This document shows positions 9,934 to 18,050 of a DNA stretch of 64,000 nucleotides, in pieces. Position 1 is the first letter of the stretch, and every line of letters starts with the position of its first letter. The stretch comes from Clavibacter michiganensis (lineage in GTDB: Bacteria > Actinomycetota > Actinomycetes > Actinomycetales > Microbacteriaceae). Under the pieces are notes generated by a model. It searched no databases and was not told the origin of the DNA. It saw nothing but the letters and a program-made list of their open reading frames with translations. Where the stretch lies: contig NZ_MDJZ01000016.1 of assembly GCF_002151125.1 (NCBI RefSeq), forward strand, positions 1 through 64,000, in the 5' to 3' direction. Both the position numbers and the translations under genes were made by a program.

Positions 9934-10398
9934 GTGGATCCCCGCGACGCGATGGACGAGGACGCCCCCGTCTTCGTGATCTCGGTGGCGGCCGAGCTGT
10001 CGGGCATGCACCCGCAGACGCTCCGGCAGTACGACCGCCTCGGGCTCGTGTCGCCCACCCGCACGGCCGGGCGCTCCCGCCGCTACTCGATGCGCGACAT
10101 CGTGCAGCTGCGGGAGGTCGCCCGGCTGGGCGCCGAGGGCGTGAGCCTGGAGGGCATCGCGCGGATCCTCGAGCTCGAGAACCAGGTGACCGAGCTCCGC
10201 GGGCGCGTGCGCCAGCTCGAGTCGGCGCTCGCCGACGAGCTGCTCTCCCGGCCCGGCCGCCGCGTGTTCGCGGCCCGCGGCGACGGCGACGTGGTGTCGC
10301 TGCGCGCGGGCGTGCGGCCCTCGCGGCCCACCGAGGTCGTGCTGTACCGCGCGGCGCTCACGTCGCCGGGCGACGACGGCGGGCGCGACGCGCGGTGA
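9934..10398 (+). CDS. hspR: Heat-shock repressor HspR (MerR family)
   Basis: DNA-binding repressor of the heat-shock operon (154 aa). The MerR-type helix-turn-helix is visible as ELSGMHPQTLRQYDRLGLV followed by GRSRRYS, then a helical region with VTELRGRVRQLESAL that fits a coiled-coil dimer. It begins at a GTG one base after the dnaJ stop; an ATG at 9952 is a possible alternative. Its own operators are the two HAIR repeats at 6082 and 6144. In related species HspR needs DnaK as co-repressor, which closes a feedback loop; that part is family knowledge. Confidence 0.94.
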   Translation: MDPRDAMDEDAPVFVISVAAELSGMHPQTLRQYDRLGLVSPTRTAGRSRRYSMRDIVQLREVARLGAEGVSLEGIARILELENQVTELRGRVRQLESALADELLSRPGRRVFAARGDGDVVSLRAGVRPSRPTEVVLYRAALTSPGDDGGRDAR

Positions 10399-11618
10399 GC
10401 GACGCGCCCGATCCGTCCGCGTCGCCCGTCACCGCCGAGGACCTCCTCGACCTCGGCGCGCTCCGCCGCCGGCCGGACGTCGAGGCCGAGAACCTCTTCG
10501 CCGTGGACGCGGCCGACCGCCTGCTCCTCGACGAGCTGGTCGCGCTGCTCGCCGCCGCGTCGGACGCGGACCGTCCCGTGCGGCCCGAGGAGCTCGTCGT
10601 CATCGGCGACCAGTACGGCGCGCTCGCGCTCGGCGCGGCCGCGGCCCTGCGTCGTGCCGGGGCGGCGGATGCCGTGCGCATCCGCGTGCACCAGGACGCC
10701 CTCTCCTCCGAGACCGCGCTCGACCTCAACGCGCAGCTCGTCGGCGAGACCGCGGAGCTGATCCACCACGGGCTCGCCGGCGCCCTCGCCTCGGGTGCGC
10801 GCATCGTGCTCGCGCGCCTGCCCCGCAGCCTCGACGCGCTCGACGAGTGGGCAGGCATGGTCGCGCGCGGAGCCGCCGACGACGTCACCGTGCTCGCCGT
10901 CGGCCGGGTGAAGCACATGACCCCCGCGATGACCGACGTGCTCCGCCGCCGCTTCGGACAGGTCCATGCGACGCTCGCGCGGCAGAAGTCCCGGATCCTC
11001 GTGGCGCGCGAGCCCCTGCGCGCGGCCCCCGACGACGGTGCCGACGACTACCCCCGCCGCGAGTCCCACCCCGACCTCGGCCTCGAGGTGCGCGCGCACG
11101 GCGCCGCCTTCGCGGGCGCCCGCGTCGACATCGGCACGCGCTTCCTCCTCTCCTTCCTGCCCCACCTGCCCGCCGACGCCGCCACGGCGGTCGACCTCGG
11201 CTGCGGCACGGGCGTCATCGCGTCGGCCGTCGCGCTCGCCCGGCCGGACATCCACGTGATCGCGACCGACCAGTCGTGGGCGGCCGTCGACTCGGCGCGC
11301 GCGACCGTCGCCGCGAACGGGCTCGCGGGGCGGGTGACCGTGGTGCGCGACGACGCCGGATCCACCGTGCCCGACGGATCCGCCGACGTCGTGCTCCTGA
11401 ACCCGCCGTTCCACACCGGCGCGACGGTGCACGCGGGCCTCGCGCCGCGCCTGTTCGCCGCGGCCGCCCGCATGCTCCGCCCGGGCGGACAGCTCTGGAC
11501 CGTCTACAACAGCCCGCTCGGCTACCGGCCGCAGCTGACGCGCATCGTGGGCCCGACGCGCGAGGCGGGGCGGAACGCGAAGTTCACGGTCGCCGTCTCG
11601 ACGAAGCCGGAGTCGTAG
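10395..11618 (+). CDS. RsmC/RlmG-like class I SAM methyltransferase
   Basis: Probable rRNA guanine-N2 methyltransferase (407 aa). The C-terminal half has the SAM site VDLGCGTGVIAS and the catalytic NPPF motif (LLNPPFHTGATV), which is typical of N2-guanine and N6-adenine methylases. The N-terminal half resembles the degenerate duplicated domain of RsmC/RlmG. The GTG start overlaps the hspR stop, so it is the last gene of the heat-shock operon, an unusual neighbour for an rRNA modification enzyme. The exact target base cannot be read from sequence. Confidence 0.82.
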   Translation: MSDAPDPSASPVTAEDLLDLGALRRRPDVEAENLFAVDAADRLLLDELVALLAAASDADRPVRPEELVVIGDQYGALALGAAAALRRAGAADAVRIRVHQDALSSETALDLNAQLVGETAELIHHGLAGALASGARIVLARLPRSLDALDEWAGMVARGAADDVTVLAVGRVKHMTPAMTDVLRRRFGQVHATLARQKSRILVAREPLRAAPDDGADDYPRRESHPDLGLEVRAHGAAFAGARVDIGTRFLLSFLPHLPADAATAVDLGCGTGVIASAVALARPDIHVIATDQSWAAVDSARATVAANGLAGRVTVVRDDAGSTVPDGSADVVLLNPPFHTGATVHAGLAPRLFAAAARMLRPGGQLWTVYNSPLGYRPQLTRIVGPTREAGRNAKFTVAVSTKPES

Positions 11619-11637
11619 GGCCGGCCCGCGTGCGGCG

Positions 11638-11874
11638 TCAGGCCGTCGGGGGATCCAGCACCAGCAGGTCGCCGATCTCGCACTCGAGGGCGCGGCAGAC
11701 CGCGACGAGGGTCGAGTAGCGGATCGCCCGGGCGCGGTCGTTCTTCAGCACCGAGAGGTTCACCTGGCTGACGCCCACGATGGCGCTCAGCCGCGTCAGC
11801 GTCATGCCGCGCGCGGCGAGCAGCTCGTCGAGGCGGCAGTGCACGCCGGTGGGGCCGTCGTCCTCGGATCCCAT
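11638..11874 (-). CDS. Short XRE-family regulator (DUF2975 partner)
   Basis: Single-domain Cro/C1-type HTH protein (78 aa). The helix-turn-helix reads MTLTRLSAIVGVSQVNLSVL, followed by RAIRYSTLVAVCRALECEIG and a hydrophobic end. Its ATG overlaps the stop of the DUF2975 gene upstream (TGATG), so the two form a coupled pair. Small HTH proteins of this YozG-like kind regularly accompany DUF2975 membrane proteins. It probably acts on the operator at 12522-12551. Confidence 0.88.
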   Translation of the reverse strand: MGSEDDGPTGVHCRLDELLAARGMTLTRLSAIVGVSQVNLSVLKNDRARAIRYSTLVAVCRALECEIGDLLVLDPPTA

Positions 11875-12512
11875 CAGACGAGGCCGCGGGTGTCGCGCTG
11901 CAGGGTCTCGCCGTGCTCGACCACGAGGCCCACGATCATGAGGGCGAAGCCGAGCGCGATGGTCGACGCGTCGACCTCCGCGACCACCGGCCAGAACCCC
12001 TCGAGCCCCGCGGCCGGGTCGTTGAGCTCGCCGCCCACGAGCCAGGCCACTGCCGTGCGCGCCCCGAGCGAGAGCAGCGCGGCGATCATCACGGTGCCGC
12101 CCGCGAGCGTGACCACCAGGCTGAGGCGGCGGGCGAGCGGATCCGGCCGGAGCAGCCGGCGGGCGAGGATCGCGACCGTGCCCGCGAGGGCGATGCCGAC
12201 GGAGGCGTCGAGCGCGATGCGGGCGACGTGCACCGCGACGATGCCGCCGGAGAGCTCGCCGACCGCGACCTCGGCCGTACGGTAGGCGCCCGAGCGGAGG
12301 TCGGCGGGGCCGGCGTCGGCCTCGGCGGGCAGCGATCCGCGCATCTCGAGCGACGTCTGCACCACCCCGGTCCGCACGGTCTCGACCGCGCTCGCGACCG
12401 CCGCGACGGCCACGGCCAGCAGGACGAGCACGGCGACCACGAGGGCCGTCCACAGGACGCCGCGCGTGAGGTGCGCGGCGGACCCGGTTCGGGCGAGGGG
12501 GGTGCGGCTCAT
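11874..12512 (-). CDS. DUF2975 family membrane protein
   Basis: Integral membrane protein of unknown function (212 aa) with four predicted membrane segments: about residues 19-43, 85-115, 126-150 and 178-198. The loop between the first two is acidic and presumably external. The ATG at 12512 is preceded by AGGACGCACC. It is coupled to the XRE regulator that follows. DUF2975 proteins are thought to sense or transduce a signal to the partner HTH, but no ligand is known. Confidence 0.82.
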   Translation of the reverse strand: MSRTPLARTGSAAHLTRGVLWTALVVAVLVLLAVAVAAVASAVETVRTGVVQTSLEMRGSLPAEADAGPADLRSGAYRTAEVAVGELSGGIVAVHVARIALDASVGIALAGTVAILARRLLRPDPLARRLSLVVTLAGGTVMIAALLSLGARTAVAWLVGGELNDPAAGLEGFWPVVAEVDASTIALGFALMIVGLVVEHGETLQRDTRGLV

Positions 12513-12521
12513 GGTGCGTCC

Positions 12522-12551
12522 TATCGATCATCGTTACAACGAATATCGATA
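12522..12551. promoter_or_regulatory. Nested palindromes upstream of the DUF2975-XRE pair
   Basis: The outer arms TATCGAT (12522-12528) and ATCGATA (12545-12551) enclose a perfect inner repeat, TCGTT-AC-AACGA (12531-12542). The site is 10 bases upstream of the DUF2975 start and unusually AT-rich for this genome. It is a likely autoregulatory operator for the XRE protein. Confidence 0.62.
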
Positions 12552-12592
12552 TGTTCGCACGTGCTCGGGCTCGGTGTCGAGGCCCGCGCGGA

Positions 12593-13012
12593 TCACGCCG
12601 GGTGGGTGCGGAACCACTCCAGCAGCCAGCGGGCGCGGGAGGGCGCGTCGGGGCGGGCGGCCGCGGACGCCGGGCGGTCGAGGAAGTCGTCGTAGCCCCG
12701 GAGCTGGCGGAGGGTCGCGTCGTCGACGGTGCGGAAGCCCATCGACCAGCCGGGGAACTGGCGGGCCGGGATCTCCTCGTCGAGCAGCAGGCGCACGTCG
12801 GTGTGCCGCGGATCCGCCTCGATGGTCGAGAACACGGCCTCCACCGCGTCGTGCGGGCCCTCGAGCACCTGCATGAAGCGCCCGTCGCGGTGCAGGAGCA
12901 GGCCCGTGAGGCCGGTCTCCTCGTTGTTGCGGATGCACTGGCCGAGGAGCTCGGCGAGATCCTCGTCGGTCATGTGCCGTGTGGCGTCGCTCGTGTAGAC
13001 GGTCGTGCGCAT
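12593..13012 (-). CDS. BLUF-domain blue-light sensor, single domain
   Basis: Flavin-binding photoreceptor of 139 aa, almost only a BLUF domain. The photochemical residues are all present: Tyr6 (TTVYTSDA), Asn30 (IRNNEETGLTG), Gln48 (GRFMQVLEG), and Trp89/Met91 (PGWSMGFR). The C-terminal 40 residues have a short helical cap. Short BLUF proteins signal by protein-protein contact, and no output domain is fused here. There is no obvious partner next door, although the DUF2975-XRE pair lies just downstream on the same strand. Confidence 0.87.
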   Translation of the reverse strand: MRTTVYTSDATRHMTDEDLAELLGQCIRNNEETGLTGLLLHRDGRFMQVLEGPHDAVEAVFSTIEADPRHTDVRLLLDEEIPARQFPGWSMGFRTVDDATLRQLRGYDDFLDRPASAAARPDAPSRARWLLEWFRTHPA

Positions 13013-13451
13013 GGATCCCCCTCAGGCCGTCCTCCCATCCTGGCGTCTCGCGGCCGCCAGCGGGAGACGGGATGCGCGCGGGCCTCCCGGGCCGGACATC
13101 GACGAGGCGTCCCGTGCGGGCGGACGCACAAGAGCCCGGCGCGACCTCGGGAACGGCGCGCGCCGGGCTCCTGCTGCTGCCGTGTCCGTTCGGGTCGGAG
13201 CACGCAGGGATCTGATGAGCTGCCCGCTGGGCGGGGGACGCGGCGGGGGCTCTTCGGGTATCCATTCGCGCGACGGCATCGGGGGAACCCGCCGCGCTGA
13301 GGAGACTCTACGACCCCGGTCCTCATTTTGGAGGACATGGATGCGCGAGGAGCGGGTGATCCGAGGGTGAGGGGAGGGTGAGAGGCCCGGCCTGCCGCGG
13401 ATCCGGGCCCCTCCGGGGCTATGACGAGGACGTGGCCGGGTGTCCGTCGGA
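13013..13451. other. 439-base gene-poor stretch
   Basis: I see no convincing gene. It contains a strong hairpin (13132-13170) and, on the minus strand, a -10-like TAGAGT (13310-13305) that could start a long leader for the BLUF gene. A 14-codon plus-strand reading frame at 13338 has an excellent ribosome site (TTTTGGAGGACATG), but I cannot support it as a gene. Confidence 0.5.
13132..13170. terminator. Perfect 12-bp GC hairpin
   Basis: GAGCCCGGCGCG and CGCGCCGGGCTC are separated by 15 bases. It lies about 280 bases past the end of the 2H phosphoesterase gene and 120 bases upstream of the BLUF gene, both on the minus strand. It fits a terminator of the former or a leader element of the latter. 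Confidence 0.5.
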
Positions 13452-14186
13452 CTATCCGGCCAGCGTTCCGAGGGTCCAGGTGCGCACGTGCTCCCACGTG
13501 AGCGTCGTCCACCAGCGGCCGGACCAGTCCGGGCTGGCGGTGCGGTACATGACGACCGTGTGACCCGTGAACCCGGCCGGGACGGGCTCGTCGAGCTCGC
13601 GGATGAAGGCGCCGACCTCGTCGTGCAGGTCGGGGCGCACGGCGAGGTCGTGCGAGGCGAGCGAGAGGTGCGCGCGGAAGCGCGCGGGGTCGAACACGTG
13701 CAGCTCGGGGGAGCTCATCGGCCGGCGGAAGGGCGCGACGACGCGGTCGATGTCGGCCGCGAGGGACAGGAGGTCGGCGTTCCGGGATCCGTCCGGCAGG
13801 CGGTCGACGTCGTACACGAAGCCCAGGCCCTGCTCGCGGACGCCGGCGTTGTGCACCGGGAACGCGGGGCGGTCGGCGAGCAGCTCCGTCACGGCGTCCA
13901 CGACGCGGTCCTCGTCGCGGCCGAACGGCTGGCTGCCGACGAGGGTCGCGTGCGGCGGGAACGCGCCCGCCGACACGAGCCCGTACTGGGCGCGGATCTG
14001 GTCGCAGACGACCGTGACGGCGCGGCAGGTGCGGGGGTCGGGTCGCAGGAAGATCCCGTAGCGGAAGGGGTCGCTGTCGTCCCGGGGGAGGGCGGACGGG
14101 TGCGGGCGGACGTCGACCCGGCTCGCCGCCGCGGGCGCGGTGTCGGGGTCGGCGAGCGCGTCGGCGGTCGGGTCGTCGTGGTCCAT
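13452..14186 (-). CDS. 2'-5' RNA ligase-like 2H phosphoesterase
   Basis: Cytoplasmic 2H-superfamily protein (244 aa). The two catalytic His-x-Thr/Ser motifs are PPHATLVGS and RAHLSLAS, about 110 residues apart as in LigT/CPDase enzymes, which act on 2',3'-cyclic or 2'-5' linked RNA ends. The first 45 residues are acidic and probably disordered. The ATG at 14186 is preceded by CTGGAGGATC, an excellent ribosome site; the frame stays open a further 20 codons but through the palindrome at 14214. Substrate is unknown. Confidence 0.8.
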   Translation of the reverse strand: MDHDDPTADALADPDTAPAAASRVDVRPHPSALPRDDSDPFRYGIFLRPDPRTCRAVTVVCDQIRAQYGLVSAGAFPPHATLVGSQPFGRDEDRVVDAVTELLADRPAFPVHNAGVREQGLGFVYDVDRLPDGSRNADLLSLAADIDRVVAPFRRPMSSPELHVFDPARFRAHLSLASHDLAVRPDLHDEVGAFIRELDEPVPAGFTGHTVVMYRTASPDWSGRWWTTLTWEHVRTWTLGTLAG

Positions 14187-14213
14187 GCGGGATCCTCCAG
14201 GGCGTCGAACGGG

Positions 14214-14233
14214 TGCAGGGAACGTTCCCTGCA
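14214..14233. promoter_or_regulatory. Perfect 20-bp palindrome, LacI-type operator
   Basis: TGCAGGGAACGTTCCCTGCA reads the same on both strands, with the central CG step typical of LacI-family operators. It lies 28 bases upstream of the 2H phosphoesterase start and 120 bases past the end of the lacI-type gene on the same strand. Confidence 0.72.
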
Positions 14234-14355
14234 TCGCGACGACCACCGTGGCACACGCCGGATCCGCAGTGGCGGCCTCGACGTGAACGGCGGGTGGACG
14301 GGCGGTGCGGTGCTGCGCGTGCGTCGGCGGGACCGGGGTGTCGCGCCGGTAGCCG

Positions 14356-15384
14356 TCAGGCGCGGAGGGGGGCGGCCGTGCGGCCCGGGATCAGGTCGCC
14401 GTCGACCGCCGTGTGGAACGTGCCCGTGACGGTGCCGTCGATGCGGTCGACCACGGCGTCGACCGCGAGGGCGCCGATGACGGGGATCGGCTGGCGCCAG
14501 GTGGTGAAGCCGAGGAGCCCGCTCGTGAAGGGCGGCAGGCCGTCGTACCCGGTGATGGAGACGCCGTCCGGGGCCGTGATGCCGCGGCGGCCGAGGCCGT
14601 CGAGGATCGCGAGGGCCCAGGTGTCGCTCGGGGCCATGACCGCGGTCACGCCGCCCGCGTCGACGATCTCCCGGGCGATGCCGTCGGCGCCGTCGAGATG
14701 GCCGGCGGCGTGCTCCTCGGCGCGCACGTGGACGACTTCGAGGCTCAGCGCGCGGAGGCGGTCGAGCATCGCGAAGGTGCGGGCCGACATGGTGAGGGAG
14801 ATGGCCGGGGCGAGCGTGACGACGGCGACGCGGCGGTGGCCGAGCGACGCCACGTGGTCGGCGAGGCCGCGTCCGCCCGTCGTCTCGTCGCAGTAGACGC
14901 TGCTGAGCGACGCGTCCACCTCGGGCCGGCCGGCGACGACGGTGGGGATCCGCCGGGCGGACGGGAGGATGTCGGCGACCGGAAGCGCTCCGCTGCACAC
15001 GACGAGCCCCTCGACCTGCAGCGAGACGAGGGTCTCGAGCGCCTTGCGCTCCTCCGTGACGTCGAAGGCGCCGAACCCCGTCGTCGTCACGACCCGGTAC
15101 CCGCGCTCCGACGCGCGCTGCTGCAGCGCCGTGAGCAGGTGCCCGTAGAAGGGGGTGGACGCGTCGCGGACGAGCACGCCGAGCGTGTGGGTGCGGTGCG
15201 CGGACATCCCCCGCGCGTGGGCATTGGCGACGTAGCCGAGCGCGGCGGCGGCGTCGTGGACCGCCTGCTGCGTGGCCGCCGCGACGCCCGGGGCGCCCGA
15301 GAGCGCGCGGGAGACGACGGACTTGGAGACGCCCGCGCGCGCGGCGACGTCGTGGATGGTGGGGGCGGCGCCGGGGCGGCTCAT
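14356..15384 (-). CDS. LacI-family transcriptional regulator
   Basis: Sugar-responsive regulator (342 aa, standard length). The N-terminal HTH reads TIHDVAARAGVSKSVVSRAL, with the hinge helix around LGYVANAHARGM; the rest is a periplasmic-binding-protein fold (HTLGVLVRD, ISITGYDGLPPF). No sugar operon sits next to it. The 20-bp palindrome at 14214 is the best candidate target, which would put the 2H phosphoesterase under its control. Ligand unknown. Confidence 0.92.
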   Translation of the reverse strand: MSRPGAAPTIHDVAARAGVSKSVVSRALSGAPGVAAATQQAVHDAAAALGYVANAHARGMSAHRTHTLGVLVRDASTPFYGHLLTALQQRASERGYRVVTTTGFGAFDVTEERKALETLVSLQVEGLVVCSGALPVADILPSARRIPTVVAGRPEVDASLSSVYCDETTGGRGLADHVASLGHRRVAVVTLAPAISLTMSARTFAMLDRLRALSLEVVHVRAEEHAAGHLDGADGIAREIVDAGGVTAVMAPSDTWALAILDGLGRRGITAPDGVSITGYDGLPPFTSGLLGFTTWRQPIPVIGALAVDAVVDRIDGTVTGTFHTAVDGDLIPGRTAAPLRA

Positions 15385-15505
15385 GCGCGGATCCGCGGGG
15401 AGGGCGGCCCCGGGTCGGCGGCGGGTCGCGGGATCGGCGCGGGGTGCGGGGCGGCGGGGGGCACGAGTCCACGGTAGCGAGGCGGGGGCGCCGTGCGGGG
15501 CGCGG

Positions 15506-15874
15506 TCAGGGGCGGGAGGTCGCGGGATCCTCGTCCGGCGGCGGATGCGGGGTGCGCCGCGGTAAAGGGGTGCGCTGCGGTTCGGGGGTGCGCGGCGGTC
15601 CGGCCGTGGACGGCCCCTCGGCCACGGGCGGCAGGGGCAGGCCGGCCGCGCTGGCGCCGAGGCGGCGGAGGATCGCGCGGCGCACCGTGCGGCACGCCGT
15701 GCGGACCGGGCCCGGCCGACGCGACGCGGCGTCCCGGTCGGGGTCCGGAGCGCCGACCGCGCGCCGGGTCGCGCGGAGCGGGTCGTCGTCGGCCGGATCC
15801 CCGGGCCACGCGTCGTGCAGCGCGCGCAGGCGCTCCTGGAGGAGGTCGTCGTCGCGGTCGGGGCTGCTCAGCAC
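15506..15874 (-). CDS. Small hypothetical protein, Pro/Arg-rich C-terminus
   Basis: I do not recognise this 122-aa protein. It starts with an acidic helical stretch (DRDDDLLQERLRALHDAWPG), continues into a basic helix (RTACRTVRRAILRRLG) that could bind the membrane surface or nucleic acid, and ends in a Pro/Thr/Arg-rich disordered tail. The GTG at 15874 has a strong ribosome site, GGGGAGG, 6 bases upstream, which is the main reason to believe it. An in-frame upstream extension is compositionally poor. Confidence 0.55.
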   Translation of the reverse strand: MLSSPDRDDDLLQERLRALHDAWPGDPADDDPLRATRRAVGAPDPDRDAASRRPGPVRTACRTVRRAILRRLGASAAGLPLPPVAEGPSTAGPPRTPEPQRTPLPRRTPHPPPDEDPATSRP

Positions 15875-16055
15875 GCGCCGCCTCCCCGGGGGATGCGGCG
15901 TGCGCGTCCGCGGTGCGCCGGGCCGGCGCCCGACGGCGTGCGGTGGTGCGGTGCGTGCGGCATGGGACCTCGGGCTGCGGCGGGGACGGGAGGGCCACGA
16001 GGCTACGGGCCGTGCGGATCCGCCGGCGCGACCCCTGCACATGCCGCGGCGCCGG

Positions 16056-16679
16056 TCAGCGGTACCACTCCTCGTCGACGGTCGCGAGACGCGACGGGTG
16101 CACCTCGGCGGTCAGCCCGTAGAAGCGCTGGAAGACCATGATCAGCGGGCGCCAGCGGTCGGGGTCGATCCGGCCCGCCCGCTCCCCGAGGATCGACGGG
16201 TGGACGTGCACCCTCGTGATCCGCACCTCGTGCGTGGCCGCGCCGCCCTCGTCGAGGGGATGGGACGCGATCACGCGGCCCTCCAGCGCCACGGGGCACT
16301 CGCGGACGCGCGGCGGCGCGACGGTCTCGGACGCGTGCGGCGTCAGCCCCGCGTGGGCGAAGCGATCGGCGACGTGCCGGTAGCCGACCTCGGCCTTGGC
16401 GGCGGGCACGGGGTCGCGCCCGGTCGTGAGCGCGAGCCGGTCCACCGCGTCGACCTGGTCCGCGGACGGCAGGTTGATCACCACCTCGCCGGTGTCGCGC
16501 AGGTTCGCCGCGGTCTGCGAGCGCGTGCCCATGCCGAGGACCGCCGTGCTGCCGAGCCAGAACAGCGACGACATGGGCGCGAGGTTCACCCGTCCGTCCG
16601 CGCCGACCGTGCTGAGCAGGGCGACGGGCGTGCCGAAGTAGAGGATGGCGGGGTCGATGCGCACGTGGGCGGCGTCCAT
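16056..16679 (-). CDS. Flavin reductase-like FMN-binding protein
   Basis: Split-barrel flavin-binding protein (207 aa). The FMN-binding face is visible in GTPVALLSTVGADGRVNLAP and LGMGTRSQTAANLRDTGEV, with a C-terminal block HPLDEGGAATHEVRITRVHV. Members reduce FMN/FAD with NAD(P)H or act as flavin carriers; the substrate is not predictable. It is transcribed divergently from the amidohydrolase at 16797. I chose ATG 16679 over upstream GTG codons because the domain begins directly after it. Confidence 0.85.
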   Translation of the reverse strand: MDAAHVRIDPAILYFGTPVALLSTVGADGRVNLAPMSSLFWLGSTAVLGMGTRSQTAANLRDTGEVVINLPSADQVDAVDRLALTTGRDPVPAAKAEVGYRHVADRFAHAGLTPHASETVAPPRVRECPVALEGRVIASHPLDEGGAATHEVRITRVHVHPSILGERAGRIDPDRWRPLIMVFQRFYGLTAEVHPSRLATVDEEWYR

Positions 16680-16796
16680 GGTGATCCGATCGTCGAGGTG
16701 GGTGAGGCGACGGCCGCCTCCCCCGGGTAGACGCCGCAGGGCGGGCGGACGTGAGGTCCCCGGCGCGCTAGGTTCGGCGGGACCCGAGGGAGGCGC

Positions 16797-17837
16797 ATGG
16801 ACGACGAGGATCCCGGCGCCCGACGCGACGCGTCCGGCGGCGCGTGGCGCGTGCGGGAGCTGCGGCTCGACAGGATCCACCGGGAGGCCGCCGTGCGGAT
16901 CGCCGGCGGCCGCGTCACGCTCGCCGACCCCGCCGAGGAGGTGCTCAGTCGGCTCGACCTGAGCGTCAGCGACGGCGTGGTCGACCGGCACGTGCACCTC
17001 GGGCTCGTCGACCACGCGGCGCTCGCCGGGTCGCCCGTCACGGCGGTGGTCGACCTCGGCTGGGATCCGGCGGAGATCGCCCGCATCGCCGCCCGGCCGC
17101 CCTCCGGCGTGGAGGTCCGCTTCGCGGGTCCGTTCCACACCACCCCGGGCGGTTACCCCTCGGATCGCGCCTGGGCGCCGGCGGCCGCCGTGCGCGTGGT
17201 GGCACGCGCGGAGGACGCGGGGGCGGCCGTCGCGGAGGCGCGGGCGGGCGGATCCGCCGCGGTGAAGATCGTGCTGCACGACGGCGGGCCGCTGCTCGCC
17301 GACGACGTGCTGGCCGCCCTCGTCGACGCCGCGCACGACGCCGGGCTGCCCGCGGCCGTGCACGCGGAGGGCCAGGGGCAGGCGGCGCGCGCGATCCGAG
17401 CCGGTGCCGACGTGCTCGTGCACGTGCCGTGGACCGAGCGGCTCGACGACGCCCTGCTGCGGGAGTCGGCGGCGCGCGACGTGCTCTGGATCTCGACCCT
17501 GGCGATCCACGACGGCGCCGACCTCGCGACGGCCCTCGACAACGCCCGCCGGTACGTCGCGCTCGGCGGCCGCGTCGCGTACGGCACCGACCTCGGCAAC
17601 GGCGACCTGCCCGTGGGGCTGAACGCGCGCGAGGTGGAGCTGCTGGGCGAGGTCGGGCTGCGTGGCCCGGCGCTGCTCGACGCCGTGCTGGGCGGCGCGC
17701 CGGGCGGGATCGCGCACGCGCTGGCGAGCGCGGATCCGCTGCCGTCCGCCGCCGACGCCACGGCCGGGCAGCTGGTCGCGTGGCTGCGCGGCGCGCACCG
17801 GCTGGGCGCGTCGGACCTGCCCGGCGACATCCGCTGA
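16797..17837 (+). CDS. Amidohydrolase-family metal-dependent hydrolase
   Basis: TIM-barrel hydrolase (346 aa). Metal-binding features run in order: DRHVHLGL (His-x-His), a candidate bridging Lys in AVKIVLHDGG, then LPAAVHAEGQG, VLVHVPW and GTDLGNGD. This matches imidazolonepropionase/dihydroorotase-like enzymes. The start has GAGGGAGG upstream, and a -10-like TAGGTT lies at 16769. It is divergent from the flavin reductase. Substrate unknown. Confidence 0.82.
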   Translation: MDDEDPGARRDASGGAWRVRELRLDRIHREAAVRIAGGRVTLADPAEEVLSRLDLSVSDGVVDRHVHLGLVDHAALAGSPVTAVVDLGWDPAEIARIAARPPSGVEVRFAGPFHTTPGGYPSDRAWAPAAAVRVVARAEDAGAAVAEARAGGSAAVKIVLHDGGPLLADDVLAALVDAAHDAGLPAAVHAEGQGQAARAIRAGADVLVHVPWTERLDDALLRESAARDVLWISTLAIHDGADLATALDNARRYVALGGRVAYGTDLGNGDLPVGLNAREVELLGEVGLRGPALLDAVLGGAPGGIAHALASADPLPSAADATAGQLVAWLRGAHRLGASDLPGDIR

Positions 17838-17838
17838 G

Positions 17839-17858
17839 CGATCGGTCGGGCCCGATCG
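17839..17858 (+). terminator. Short hairpin after the amidohydrolase gene
   Basis: CGATCGG and CCGATCG pair around a 6-base loop two bases after the stop codon. It has no T-run and is weak. Confidence 0.35.
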
Positions 17859-18050
17859 GGCGCACGTGGGCGCGGGCACCCAGGGCGCGCGCCTACGCTG
17901 GGGCATCCCCTGGACCTCGGGCCGCGCGGAGCACCGCCCCGCGCGCACGACGGAGAGCCCGCTCTCCGCGACCTTCCCCGCCCCGTGCGGGCCACCCTGG
18001 CCGGCGTCCCGGACCGGAGCGCCGGATCCGCCCGCTGCCCCAGGACACCC

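Noticed and set aside
13338-13382. 14-codon frame with an excellent ribosome site
   Set aside because: Too short to support and followed by no plus-strand gene it could regulate.
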